A stretch of DNA of 64,000 nucleotides from contig JAOXSF010000026.1 in NCBI GenBank assembly GCA_025800125.1, forward strand, positions 1 through 64,000, given 5' to 3'. The notes under the pieces are model-generated. The model saw only the letters and a list, made by a program, of their open reading frames with translations. It did not search any database and was not told where the DNA came from. The stretch is from Marinobacterium sp. (GTDB taxonomy: Bacteria; Pseudomonadota; Gammaproteobacteria; Pseudomonadales; Balneatricaceae). This document shows, one piece after another, positions 50,027 through 59,100 of this stretch; the stretch's first letter is position 1; each line of letters starts with the position of its first letter. Made by a program: the position numbers and the translations under genes.

Positions 50027-51532
50027 GTGAGTAAAACTCAGCCACCGGGCGAACTTTTTTTGCCGTTTCTGCAAGAAATTATCCATCAGGGTGATCAGCG
50101 TACACCGCGTTACCTGCAGCTGTTCCGGGCCTTTCAGCAGGCTATTACCAGTGCGGTGCTCCCGGTGGACACGCGCCTGCCAGCGAGCAGGTCTCTGGCG
50201 CAGTCATTACATATATCACGCAATACTGTCCGTACTGCTTATGAAATGCTGCTGGCGGAAGGCTATATTGAGTCGCGTCAGGGGGCCGGCAGTTTTGTCT
50301 GTGCTCGCTTACCAGCAGCTGTTACTTCGATTGCACCGCAGGCGGATTCCAGGCCGAAAGTGCCGCCTCGACCTCTTTCTGCTATGGCGCGGCGGTTAGT
50401 GGCATTGCCAGACCGCAACCCACCTTCACAGGGTAAACTTTTCAGTCTTGCTCAGCCCTGCCAGGCCAGTTTTCCCTGGTCGCAGTGGCAACGGCATACC
50501 ACGGCGGCGGCGCGTAGTTTGCGCAGAGGGTGTGACCACGATGTGGCTGGAAACTGGATGCTGCGAGAGCAGATTGCTGAGTATCTGCAGGTTGTGCGTG
50601 GCCTGCGATGCCAGCCACAGCAGGTGATGATTTGTGCCGGCTCCCAGCAGGCGGTACAACTGAGTTTGCAATTATTGCTGGATGCTGGTGAGTTCGTATT
50701 GGTAGAGGAGCCTGGTTATCAGGGGATTGAGGGCGCACTGGCCTCTGTTGGTGCTCACAGAGTGGCAGTACCGGTTGATGAACAGGGCTTCGACTTGCGA
50801 GCCGGGCTCAGGTGTTGCCCGCAAGCACGTATTGCGATGTTGACTCCATCGAGAAATTACCCACTGGGCCACACTCTGACTCTTGAGCGGCGACTGGAAA
50901 TTCTGCACTGGGCCTGTGAACAGCAGGCCTGGGTGCTGGAAGATGATTATGACAGCGAATTCCGTTTTGATGGTCCACCGTTAACGGCTTTACAGGGGCT
51001 TGTTGGTGAAAGAGTCAGCGGCGCAGATTGTGTGATCTATACCGGTACGTTTACCCGCATTCTGCACCCCAGTATCCGGCTTGGATATCTGGTGTTACCA
51101 GAACAGCTGATAGAGCCGTTCAAACTGGCGCGCCGTTATCTGGATGGTGGATTGCCGCAACTGCCGCAGCAGGCATTAGCAACCTTTATGGCCAGTGGTC
51201 AGTTTGGCAGCCATGTGCGGCGAATGCGCAAACTTTATCAGCAACGGCGTGACTACCTTAATCAGCAGGTGAAGCATTACGTTGGCAATTTGCTTACCCG
51301 AGTGCCTGCGGATGGTGGTATGCACACGGTTTATCTACTGCCCGAAGGTTATGATGATCAACAGTTATGTATGCGGGCAGAACAGCAGGGGCTGGGTATT
51401 CGGGCTTTATCTCGTTTCTATAGCCAGTTACCGCCGCAGCAGGGGCTGGTAATCGGTTTTGCGGGCTATAGCGAACAGCAGATCAGCGAGGGGCTGAGAT
51501 GTCTGGAGGGATTACTAAAGCGCCTTCCATGA
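50027..51532 (+). CDS. MocR-type GntR/aminotransferase regulator lacking the PLP lysine
   Basis: A 501-residue protein. A GntR winged helix (TRLPASRSLAQSLHISRNTV, EGYIESRQGAGSFV) precedes a fold-type I aminotransferase domain (EDDYDSEFRFDG; GTFTRILHPSIRLGYLVLP). In MocR regulators the motif is GTFSKxLxPxLRxGY, with Lys holding PLP. Here R344 (codon CGC at 51056) takes that place, so a normal Schiff base is not possible. GTG at 50027 is preceded by GGAG 8 bases upstream. The target is unknown. Confidence 0.9.
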   Translation: MSKTQPPGELFLPFLQEIIHQGDQRTPRYLQLFRAFQQAITSAVLPVDTRLPASRSLAQSLHISRNTVRTAYEMLLAEGYIESRQGAGSFVCARLPAAVTSIAPQADSRPKVPPRPLSAMARRLVALPDRNPPSQGKLFSLAQPCQASFPWSQWQRHTTAAARSLRRGCDHDVAGNWMLREQIAEYLQVVRGLRCQPQQVMICAGSQQAVQLSLQLLLDAGEFVLVEEPGYQGIEGALASVGAHRVAVPVDEQGFDLRAGLRCCPQARIAMLTPSRNYPLGHTLTLERRLEILHWACEQQAWVLEDDYDSEFRFDGPPLTALQGLVGERVSGADCVIYTGTFTRILHPSIRLGYLVLPEQLIEPFKLARRYLDGGLPQLPQQALATFMASGQFGSHVRRMRKLYQQRRDYLNQQVKHYVGNLLTRVPADGGMHTVYLLPEGYDDQQLCMRAEQQGLGIRALSRFYSQLPPQQGLVIGFAGYSEQQISEGLRCLEGLLKRLP

Positions 51533-51751
51533 AGTGGCTGGGTAGTGCTGATACGGTTCCAATGCTTCTGGAAACCGGAAAGGTCTGAAAGAATACCGCA
51601 TAATCAGTCGGTTACCTCTTTGTCTGTTCCGGTCTACTGTGTATTAAAACGGGTGACCCGGTTACTATTGGGATGACCTGTCGCCTCCGGAGTCCGGCTG
51701 GCATAACCAGGGGTGTGAATATTACGCCCCCCGATAATAAGGACAGATTCG

Positions 51752-52273
51752 ATGTTCGATAAGATCGCCCGTAGTGGCGGCTACTGGACTTTACTGCTGA
51801 TAACCGGCCTGCTGATGGAAGGGATTGCCCTGTACTACCAGTACGGGCTGGATTATGGCCCCTGTGTATTGTGTATTCATGTTCGAATTTATGTTGCCGC
51901 GCTGATTCTGATCAGTCTGCTGGCTTTACTGATCAGAGAAAGTCGCGGTGGACGGCTGTTCTGTCATTTCGGTAGCTTTCTGCTGGCTGCTGGGTTAGCT
52001 GAGCGTAGCTGGAAACTGCTGGCGATTGAGCGGGGTTGGCTGGAAAGTGCTTGTAGCATGGATTCAGGCCTTCCCGACTGGTTTGCACTGGATCGCTGGT
52101 GGCCGCAACTATTTGAGGTATGGGAAGCCTGCGGTTATACCCCGGAATTGCCTGGTGGTATTACCATGGCTGAAGGCCTGTCAGGTGCTGCTGCAGGCTT
52201 GCTGTTCGTCACTCTGTTACTCACCTTCAGTACTCTGTTAAATAAACCTCGACGCAGTATTTTTGCTGACTAG
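51752..52273 (+). CDS. dsbB: Disulfide bond formation protein DsbB
   Basis: A 173-residue, four-helix inner-membrane protein with the CVLC pair (C38, C41) and a second periplasmic cysteine pair (C101 in ESACSMD, C127 in EACGYTPEL). It reoxidises DsbA and passes electrons to quinones. GATAATAAGGAC precedes the ATG. No dsbA is adjacent. Confidence 0.92.
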   Translation: MFDKIARSGGYWTLLLITGLLMEGIALYYQYGLDYGPCVLCIHVRIYVAALILISLLALLIRESRGGRLFCHFGSFLLAAGLAERSWKLLAIERGWLESACSMDSGLPDWFALDRWWPQLFEVWEACGYTPELPGGITMAEGLSGAAAGLLFVTLLLTFSTLLNKPRRSIFAD

Positions 52274-52296
52274 GCACAGTGCGCAGGCTGTCTGTC

Positions 52297-52677
52297 TTAT
52301 AATTGATCCTTCCTGCGGGCTGTCAGTAACGTCAGTTGCTGACGGTCCGTTTTTTTAAGCTTTCGTATCACCTGTTGCCAGGAGTGTTCTACCATCCGGG
52401 CAATCTCTCCAGGCGGTAGTTCACCGTCCAGATGCACTGTATTCCAGTGGCGTTTGTTCATATGGTAGCCAGCGGTTACCTCGGGGAAAATGTCTCGCAG
52501 CATTTGTGCTTCGATGGGATCGCACTTCAGATTTACGCTCAGTCGCTTTTCCCGCTCTGCAACAATTGCAAATATTTTGCCTTTTGCCTTGAACACTTGC
52601 CACTGCTCGCCAAAGGGGTAGCTCTCCTGGGCGTGAGGTTGTGACAGTAGCAGAGTTTCAAGCGCGGAACGTTTCAT
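52297..52677 (-). CDS. MmcQ/YjbR family protein
   Basis: A 126-residue protein. Family pattern: SYPFGEQWQVFKAKGKIFAIV, LSVNLKCDPIEAQMLRDIFP, GYHMNKRHWNTVHLDGELP, ending in a basic tail. CyaY-like fold, suggested DNA binding, role unknown. The frame runs to 52827 into pyrC, but similarity starts at MKRSALETLL. ATG at 52677 has GGGA ~8 bases upstream; an ATG two codons earlier is also possible. Confidence 0.85.
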   Translation of the reverse strand: MKRSALETLLLSQPHAQESYPFGEQWQVFKAKGKIFAIVAEREKRLSVNLKCDPIEAQMLRDIFPEVTAGYHMNKRHWNTVHLDGELPPGEIARMVEHSWQQVIRKLKKTDRQQLTLLTARRKDQL

Positions 52678-52777
52678 GGGCATCCCAGTAAAGGTGGGGT
52701 TACAGAGTGAACACAGCACCGGGTGCTTTTGCCCACTCTGCTGGGCTCTGATATCAGATAATAAACAGGTATGACAC

Positions 52778-53806
52778 TTACTGAACTTTCCAGAGAATCT
52801 GTTCACCGGCTCGAATAGGCACGACACGGCTCCCCCCTAGTGGATAGCTGTCTGGGACATCCCAGCTCTCTTTCACCAGGGTAATGGAATCGACGTTGCG
52901 TGGCAGGCCGTAGAAATCAGGGCCATTAAAGCTGGCAAAAGCTTCCAGCTTATCCAGTGCGTCGGCTTGTTCAAAGGCTTCTGCATACAGTTCGATTGAA
53001 GCGTGCGCAGTGTAGGCACCAGCACAGCCACAGCTGGTCTCTTTGGCGTGTTGTGCGTGAGGCGCGGAATCTGTACCCAGGAAAAAACGTTTGTTGCCAC
53101 TGGTAGCAGCGTCAATCAGTGCCTGCTGGTGAATGTTACGTTTCAGAATTGGGAGACAGTAGAAGTGCGGACGGATACCGCCAGCCAGCATATGGTTACG
53201 GTTAAACAGCAAGTGGTGTGCTGTAATGGTTGCGCCGATATTGTCTGCTGCGCCTTGTACAAATTCTGCGGCATCTCTGGTGGTGATATGCTCCAGAACA
53301 ATTTTCAGTGCTGGGAAATCTTTAACTACCTGTACCAGAATCGTATCAATATAGGCTTTCTCGCGGTCGAAAATATCAATCTCGTTATCGGTTACTTCAC
53401 CGTGCAGCAGGAGTAACATGCCTGCTTCCTGCATTGCTTCCAGAACCGGGTAAATGTTGCGAATATCAGTTACACCGGAGGCTGAATTGGTGGTGGCGCC
53501 TGCTGGATACAACTTGGCAGCATAGATCAGACCGGTTGCTTTGGCCTTGCGAATTTCATCCGGCGTTGTGTTATCGGTAAGGTAGAGCACCATCAGGGGG
53601 GCAAAACTGCCTTGTGGGCTTGCTGCCAAGATTCGATCACGGTAGGACAGCGCTGTTTCAGTGCAGGTGGCTGGTGGTACCAGGTTTGGCATGATAATCG
53701 CGCGACCCATATAGCGGCTGATGTCGCGGACGGTATCGGTCAGAGTAGCACCATCACGCAGGTGTACGTGCCAGTCATCGGGGCGGGTAAGGGTCAGTGT
53801 GGTCAT
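52778..53806 (-). CDS. pyrC: Dihydroorotase PyrC
   Basis: A 342-residue type II dihydroorotase. The metal-binding HVH lies at 13-15 ([10 protein letters not shown]), the carboxylated lysine in [13 protein letters not shown], further metal histidines in LLLHGEV and ITAHHLL, and the catalytic Asp in FLGTDSAPH. It makes dihydroorotate for pyrimidine synthesis. Length and start match the E. coli enzyme (348). Confidence 0.96.
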   Translation of the reverse strand: MTTLTLTRPDDWHVHLRDGATLTDTVRDISRYMGRAIIMPNLVPPATCTETALSYRDRILAASPQGSFAPLMVLYLTDNTTPDEIRKAKATGLIYAAKLYPAGATTNSASGVTDIRNIYPVLEAMQEAGMLLLLHGEVTDNEIDIFDREKAYIDTILVQVVKDFPALKIVLEHITTRDAAEFVQGAADNIGATITAHHLLFNRNHMLAGGIRPHFYCLPILKRNIHQQALIDAATSGNKRFFLGTDSAPHAQHAKETSCGCAGAYTAHASIELYAEAFEQADALDKLEAFASFNGPDFYGLPRNVDSITLVKESWDVPDSYPLGGSRVVPIRAGEQILWKVQ

Positions 53807-53949
53807 AACGGGCTCTTGTTATCGATCAATGCGAAGATGGCCGCTGCCGGTCGCATCACTGACAGCGTGCCAGCGTTTATTATCCCGCGCACTCTGGCAG
53901 ATAGCCAGCGTCAAACCTGTCAGTGGAGTTATACACAGGCAGAAACAAT

Positions 53950-53974
53950 ACGGGCCAGACTTGGTCAGGCCCGT
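53950..53974 (-). terminator. Terminator after the repeat/ATP-grasp gene
   Basis: ACGGGCC pairs with GGCCCGT, extended inward by GAC/GTC with one A-A mismatch, around a 3-base loop. On the minus strand ATTGTTTC follows. Confidence 0.65.
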
Positions 53975-54014
53975 GAATATTATGGCAGTGTTACGCGATT
54001 GTTTCGGATTTACT

Positions 54015-55313
54015 TCAGACCGCCAGCTGCGTTTTGTCCAGTGCAGAGCGTCCGGTGATAAATGGCATGACACGTTCCAGCTGGCTATCGAGGCCACTTA
54101 GCGTGATATGGCGCACCAGCATCTGATTAAAGCCGGCATAGAGTTTGTTCATCTGAGGGCGTTTGTAAGGGTAGGTTTCTACCGGGTCCATTGAATGAAC
54201 AACCATTGAAGTGCCTGCTTCAAAAATCAGCAATTTACCATCACGCGTTTCTGCGCAGTCGAGGCCGATGTAATCAACACCAGTACGCTGCCACAGCTCA
54301 TGAATAGCTTGCTCGTGGCGAGCTGCAAAGCCCTGATCGAATGTACCCATAACATAAGCTTCTTCAAGGCGCTTTTCAGCATTCTCAACCATACCGGCAT
54401 TGAGGTAATGCACCATCCAGTGACTGGAAATTGCCATATGGCCAATATACGGTCGGCCCTGCATTACCACAACGCGGTACTTGCGGAATTGGCCATCTTC
54501 GCTGCTGTAGTCGATAAAGCGTGAGACAAAGAAAGCTTCGTCAGGCTGTTGCGCAAGATACTGGCTGAGTTGCGCTGCATTTTCCAGTCTCTCCAGGCCA
54601 TGGCCTGCATGGGAGTCCAGTGGACGAATAATGGCTGGAAAATCGACATCTGTCAGCGCTGTCGGGAGCGTCAATTTTTCGGCGGCTATCTGTTCCAGTT
54701 CGACGCGTGTCAGACGGCCTGTTGTCGGCATCGTGATGCCCGTAATTCCCTGTAACGCCTGGCAGACTTCGTCACGAGCCAGTACCTTGACATGTTCAGG
54801 CAGGTTTAATACCGGCCGTGGCCAATGCGGCATGATGGGTTCAAGCATGGCCAGTGTGGCCTGATTCCTATCCAGTTCGCTAAGTGCCATGATTGCGATA
54901 TCGTGGTCAGGCACTTCGCGTGGCATAGGCAGCTCTGGTGATACGTACAGCATCTCCAGTGTGAAACCTGCACCTTCAGCGATAAATTCCAGAGGAATGT
55001 TGGTCATTAAATCGCCGGGAGCCATGATTGCCAGTACTCGTAAGCCACTCTGCTGTTTTGCTGGTGGCAGAGTAAAGTGCTGTTTTATACTCAGGGCCTC
55101 CTGTTGCAGGGTCAGGCCCATTTCAGTATTTCCCTGTAACTGCAACAGGACTGACAGATCAAGGAACGCTTCTGCATCATCCTGGCCTGCGCGTTCTAGT
55201 AGCTGTTGCCCCAGTGCAGTCAGGTCTTTGTTCTGAAACGCCATGGTCATCAGTGTTGCCAGCCCAATTAATGGCTGAGGGGTGGCCTCCGGGGCCAGTG
55301 CGGGCATACTCAT
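54015..55313 (-). CDS. Uncharacterised helical-repeat plus ATP-grasp protein
   Basis: A 432-residue soluble protein. Residues ~15-85 are a TPR/Sel1-like helical repeat (LDLSVLLQLQGNTEMGLTLQQEAL). From ~95 an ATP-grasp fold follows: a pre-ATP-grasp Rossmann-like part (RVLAIMAPGDLMTNIPLEFI), then FPAIIRPLDSHAGHGLERL, FVSRFIDYSSEDGQFRKYRV and the metal/ATP block YIGLDCAETRDGKLLIFEAG. This suggests ATP-dependent ligation of a carboxylate to an amine or thiol; the substrate is unknown. GGAGGGAG precedes the ATG. It is a single gene. Family function is not known to me. Confidence 0.75.
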   Translation of the reverse strand: MSMPALAPEATPQPLIGLATLMTMAFQNKDLTALGQQLLERAGQDDAEAFLDLSVLLQLQGNTEMGLTLQQEALSIKQHFTLPPAKQQSGLRVLAIMAPGDLMTNIPLEFIAEGAGFTLEMLYVSPELPMPREVPDHDIAIMALSELDRNQATLAMLEPIMPHWPRPVLNLPEHVKVLARDEVCQALQGITGITMPTTGRLTRVELEQIAAEKLTLPTALTDVDFPAIIRPLDSHAGHGLERLENAAQLSQYLAQQPDEAFFVSRFIDYSSEDGQFRKYRVVVMQGRPYIGHMAISSHWMVHYLNAGMVENAEKRLEEAYVMGTFDQGFAARHEQAIHELWQRTGVDYIGLDCAETRDGKLLIFEAGTSMVVHSMDPVETYPYKRPQMNKLYAGFNQMLVRHITLSGLDSQLERVMPFITGRSALDKTQLAV

Positions 55314-55335
55314 CAGACAGCTCCCTCCACTCTGG

Positions 55336-55355
55336 TTTCCGATTTCAGTCGGAAA
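55336..55355 (-). promoter_or_regulatory. Hairpin in the leader of the ATP-grasp gene
   Basis: TTTCCGA and TCGGAAA form a perfect 7-bp stem with a 6-base loop, about 9 bases upstream of the GGAGGGAG ribosome site on the minus strand. It may modulate translation or mRNA stability. Confidence 0.4.
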
Positions 55356-55888
55356 CTCCTTTTCGGTGTATTGCTACAACTGCTTTGTACAGGAATAACC
55401 GCTTTAAAGTATGCAGGTTCAGCTGAGCTGAAGAGCCTGCAATCCTGAGGCGTTACAGCAATAACAATCAAGAATTCGACAGCTTGTTTTAGCAATGGCT
55501 ATGCCAAGTCTAAAATAGTACTAATTATTTGTAGTGTGGTTGCCGGTCGGTATCGACTTTCCTGTTAAAAGTTCCGTCAAATAAAGGCAGGCAGGCAGAT
55601 TGACCGCCAAACAACCGTTCAAAGCGGCAAATCACTGCCCATACTGGGCGTCAGAAATCAGACGCCGACTTTATGTCCTGTTCTATCTGTACCTTGGTGC
55701 CGTTTATTGGTGTTTTTTGTTCACTACAGCGAGTCATGAATAGCAACCATGCCTGTCTGGTGAGCCTTATCTATCTGCTTGTTTTATAAGCTTTATATCT
55801 TTATTCAAGGTCAATATAACCACTTGTTTGGTGTGGTTTACTTCCTGCTAATGTCCATGATTTTCATCAATCCTGCCTGCTCTCAGTA
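55356..55888. other. Gene-free DNA between the ATP-grasp gene and the cyd promoter
   Basis: About 530 bp with no supported gene on either strand and AT-rich stretches. A CTGCTTGTTTTATAAGC stretch near 55776-55792 is AT-rich. I found no FNR-type TTGAT-N4-ATCAA site by eye. Confidence 0.4.
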
Positions 55889-55933
55889 TTGACCTGACTC
55901 AACAAAAAAATTAACTTTCAGAAAATTCTGAAA
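55889..55933 (+). promoter_or_regulatory. cydA promoter and near-palindromic operator
   Basis: TTGACC (55889-55894), 17-bp spacer, TAACTT (55912-55917), then TTTCAGAAAATTCTGAAA (55916-55933). The arms TTTCAG/CTGAAA are perfect around an AAAATT core. The same array, with the same spacing, lies upstream of the GbsR-type gene at 62958-63002. Overlap of the palindrome with the -10 and start region suggests repression. Confidence 0.7.
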
Positions 55934-56082
55934 ATTCAAAACAAACAGGGTGCGTAGAGTTTGCACAGTGTTGTTTCTGATCTGTGTGATGCTCGCGTCA
56001 GGTTTCAAAGGAGCGGCAGTTCCCATTGCCAGGCCACCACCGTCAATCGTTTTACCTGGTGGCCAGGTGTTTCGACGGATCA

Positions 56083-56110
56083 CCGGATGATCTGTGCTGC
56101 TCACATCCGG
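56083..56110 (+). promoter_or_regulatory. Hairpin in the cydA leader, shared with the regulator's terminator
   Basis: CCGGATG (56083-56089) pairs with CATCCGG (56104-56110); the loop holds CTGTGCTGCTC. A near copy (CCGGATG-GCTGCTGCTCG-CATCCGG) forms the terminator of the GbsR-type gene at 63701. Here no T run follows, but the leader could still attenuate or protect the cyd transcript. ATCTGTGCTGC is repeated at 56090 and 56117. Confidence 0.5.
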
Positions 56111-56158
56111 CCCGTCATCTGTGCTGCAGAGCGCTGCGGCGTATTACAGGTAATCGCC

Positions 56159-57748
56159 ATGATTGACGAAACGCTTGTTGATCTATCGCGGTGGCAATTT
56201 GCCATAACCGCGCTTTACCACTTCATCTTCGTTCCTCTGACCCTGGGCATGACCTGGATTCTGGTTATTATGGAATCCGTCTATGTGATGACCGGCAAAG
56301 AGGTGTACCGGGACATGACAAAGTTCTGGGGCAAACTGTTCGGTATCAACTTTGCCCTTGGTGTCACGACCGGTCTGACCATGGAGTTCGAGTTCGGCAC
56401 CAACTGGTCCTACTACTCGCACTATGTGGGCGATGTATTCGGCGCACCGCTGGCCATCGAAGGGCTGATGGCCTTCTTTCTGGAATCCACCTTTGTCGGC
56501 ATGTTTTTCCTTGGCTGGGAACGGCTGAGCAAACGCCAGCACCTGGCTTCCACCATCCTGATGGCACTGGGCACCAACTTCTCAGCGCTGTGGATTCTGA
56601 TTGCCAACGGCTGGATGCAGAACCCGGTTGGTTCCGAGTTCAACTACCAGACCATGCGCATGGAGATGACCAGCTTTGCCGAGCTGGTATTTAACCCGGT
56701 GGCTCAGGTGAAGTTTATTCACACCGTCTCGGCAGGCTATGTTGCCGCCTCGATGTTTGTACTGGGCATCAGCGCCTGGTACATCCTCAAAGGTCGCGAT
56801 CTGGCCTTTGCCCACCGCTCCTTTTCCATTGCCGCCGGTTTTGGCCTGGCTTCGATTCTGTCGGTAATCGTATTGGGCGATGAGTCTGGCTATGAGGTGG
56901 GCGATGTGCAGAGGGTCAAGCTGGCTGCCATTGAAGCGGAGTGGGAAACAGAACCGGCCCCGGCAGCTTTTACCCTGATAGGTCTGCCGGATGATGAGGC
57001 CCAGGAAACCCACTATGCGGTCAAAGTCCCCTGGGTGATGGGCATTATCGCCACCCGCTCACTGTCAGAGCAGGTAGCCGGTATCAAGGAACTGGAAGCC
57101 GAACATGAAGTACGTATCCGCAACGGCATGATCGCTTACAAGTACCTGCAGAAGCTGCGTAACGGTGAAGAGACGCCAGAAAATATCGCCCGTTTCAATG
57201 AGCTGAAAAAAGACCTCGGTTACGGTCTGCTGCTCAAGCGCTACACCAGCGAAGTGGTCGATGCCACCGAGGAGCAGATCCAACTGGCAGTGAAAGACTC
57301 CACACCACCGGTCGCACCGCTGTTCTTCACCTTCCGCATTATGGTGGCCTGTGGCTTTGCCATGCTGCTGATCTTTGCCGCGTCGTTCTACTACAACGCC
57401 CGCCGCCAGATCGCAGAAAAGCGCTGGCTGCTGCGAGCGGCACTATGGGGTATTCCACTGCCCTGGATCGCCATTGAAACCGGCTGGTTTGTAGCCGAAT
57501 TTGGTCGCCAGCCCTGGGCGATCAGCGAAGTGCTACCTACGTTCATGGCCACCTCCAGCCTGAGCAGCAGTGATCTGGTCATCAGCATGAGCGGCTTTAT
57601 CATCTTCTACACCATCCTGGCGGTTATCGAACTGTGGCTGATGTTCCACTTTGCCCGCCTCGGCCCCAGCAGCCTGCATACCGGCCGCTATCACTTCGAG
57701 CAGTCCGACCCGACTGCAGAACTTTCTGGCTCTGCCAGCCATAGCTGA
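56159..57748 (+). CDS. cydA: Cytochrome bd ubiquinol oxidase subunit I
   Basis: A 529-residue membrane protein. H21 (ALYHFIF) corresponds to the b595/d-site histidine. The [12 protein letters not shown] motif and the quinol-loop region are present. It oxidises ubiquinol and reduces O2 under low oxygen. I chose ATG at 56159 ([14 protein letters not shown]); the frame extends back to 55961 through the leader with no family similarity. It is the first gene of cydABX-DC. Codon use is richer in C-ending codons than the ccm region. Confidence 0.96.
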   Translation: MIDETLVDLSRWQFAITALYHFIFVPLTLGMTWILVIMESVYVMTGKEVYRDMTKFWGKLFGINFALGVTTGLTMEFEFGTNWSYYSHYVGDVFGAPLAIEGLMAFFLESTFVGMFFLGWERLSKRQHLASTILMALGTNFSALWILIANGWMQNPVGSEFNYQTMRMEMTSFAELVFNPVAQVKFIHTVSAGYVAASMFVLGISAWYILKGRDLAFAHRSFSIAAGFGLASILSVIVLGDESGYEVGDVQRVKLAAIEAEWETEPAPAAFTLIGLPDDEAQETHYAVKVPWVMGIIATRSLSEQVAGIKELEAEHEVRIRNGMIAYKYLQKLRNGEETPENIARFNELKKDLGYGLLLKRYTSEVVDATEEQIQLAVKDSTPPVAPLFFTFRIMVACGFAMLLIFAASFYYNARRQIAEKRWLLRAALWGIPLPWIAIETGWFVAEFGRQPWAISEVLPTFMATSSLSSSDLVISMSGFIIFYTILAVIELWLMFHFARLGPSSLHTGRYHFEQSDPTAELSGSASHS

Positions 57749-57759
57749 GGAGATCGGTC

Positions 57760-58902
57760 ATGTTATTCGATTATGAAACGCTGAAACTGATCTGGTGGGG
57801 GCTGATCGGCGCACTGCTGATCGGCTTCGCCATCACCGACGGTATGGATATGGGAGTTGGCACCCTGCTGCCCTTCGTCGGCAAAAATGATAATGAGCGC
57901 CGGGTGGTCATCAACACCGTCGGTGCCCACTGGGACGGCAACCAGGTGTGGTTTATTACCGCCGGTGGCGCGTTGTTTGCCGCCTGGCCGATGGTCTACG
58001 CTGCTGCGTTTTCCGGCTTCTACTTTGCCATGCTGCTGGTGCTGTTTGCACTGTTTCTGCGCCCGGTCGGCTTCGACTACCGCAGCAAACTGGACAACCC
58101 GCAGTGGCGCAGTAACTGGGACCGGGCGCTGTTTGTCGGCTCAGCGGTGCCACCGCTGGTATTTGGTATCGCCTTTGGCAACCTGTTTCAGGGCGTACCC
58201 TTCGAGCTGGACGAATTTCTGCGCGCCCGTTATGACGGCAGTTTTTTTGCCCTGCTTAACCCCTTCGCACTGCTGTGCGGACTGGTCAGCCTGAGCATGA
58301 TTGTGATGCACGGTGGTTTCTGGCTGCAGCTACGGGCGGAGAATCCGGTAGGTGAACGTGCCGCGTATTTTGGTCAACGGGCGGCGCAGCTCTGCGTACT
58401 GCTGTTTGTACTGGCCGGGGTCTGGATCGCCTTTGGTATCGACGGCTATATCATCGGCCAGCAGCCTGACCCGAACGGCCTGCCCAACCCGCTGGGCAAA
58501 ACCGTCACCACCGCCACCGGTGCCTGGCTGAACAACTACAGCACCATGCCGCTGACACTGTTGTGCCCGCTACTGGGGCTGGCCGGTGCCGGACTGGGCT
58601 GGCTGTTTTCCCACCGTCAGCGCCCTGGGCTGGCTTTTACCGCTAGCGCACTGAGCCTCACTGGCATTATTAGTACCGCCGGGGTGTCACTGTTCCCCTT
58701 CGTGATGCCCAGCAGCCTGCATCCGGCCAGCAGTTTGACACTGTGGGACGCCACCTCCAGCGAAATGACACTGAATGTGATGTTCTGGGCGGTGCTGATC
58801 TTCCTGCCGCTGATTATCGGTTACACCCTGTGGTGCTACATCCGTATGTGGCGCAAGGTCAGCGTGGCCGAGATCGAGCAGCACAGCCATTCCAGTTACT
58901 GA
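57760..58902 (+). CDS. cydB: Cytochrome bd ubiquinol oxidase subunit II
   Basis: A 380-residue membrane protein with the CydB N-terminus (LIWWGLIGALLIGFAITDGMDMGVGTLLPFVGKND, R/N-rich first loop) and GAHWDGNQVWFITAGGALFAAWP. It partners CydA. It starts 11 bases after cydA behind GAGGAG. The last codons (HSSY and stop) are partly duplicated 38 bp downstream. Confidence 0.96.
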   Translation: MLFDYETLKLIWWGLIGALLIGFAITDGMDMGVGTLLPFVGKNDNERRVVINTVGAHWDGNQVWFITAGGALFAAWPMVYAAAFSGFYFAMLLVLFALFLRPVGFDYRSKLDNPQWRSNWDRALFVGSAVPPLVFGIAFGNLFQGVPFELDEFLRARYDGSFFALLNPFALLCGLVSLSMIVMHGGFWLQLRAENPVGERAAYFGQRAAQLCVLLFVLAGVWIAFGIDGYIIGQQPDPNGLPNPLGKTVTTATGAWLNNYSTMPLTLLCPLLGLAGAGLGWLFSHRQRPGLAFTASALSLTGIISTAGVSLFPFVMPSSLHPASSLTLWDATSSEMTLNVMFWAVLIFLPLIIGYTLWCYIRMWRKVSVAEIEQHSHSSY

Positions 58903-58940
58903 CTTTCATTCTAACTACTGAAAGCCATTCCAGCTACTGA
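58885..58940. repeat. 18-bp direct repeat of the cydB end
   Basis: AGCCATTCCAGTTACTGA (58885-58902, including the cydB stop) recurs at 58923-58940 with one change (T to C). The period is 38 bp and the second copy is non-coding. Confidence 0.85.
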
Positions 58941-58983
58941 TGGCCTCGCCATCAGAGCGACCATCTGAACAGGAGAACAAGCA

Positions 58984-59100
58984 ATGTGGTACTTCGCCTG
59001 GATACTGGGTGTGCTGCTGGCCTGCGCACTGGGGATCATCAATGTGATGTGGTACGAACTGAACGACCAGGATAACGCTGGCAAGGAGTTTGATCAGTGA
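58984..59100 (+). CDS. cydX: Cytochrome bd small subunit CydX
   Basis: A 38-residue single-helix protein, MWYFAWILGVLLACALGI then INVMWYELND, matching the CydX N-terminal MWYFxWILG pattern and the charged C-terminal tail. It is needed for bd oxidase stability and activity. GGAGAAC precedes the ATG. Its stop overlaps the cydD GTG start (GTGA). Confidence 0.93.
   Translation: MWYFAWILGVLLACALGIINVMWYELNDQDNAGKEFDQ

Noticed and set aside
55314-56158. FNR/ANR box upstream of cydA
   Set aside because: No sequence close to TTGAT-N4-ATCAA was found by eye on either strand; only half-site-like stretches occur.
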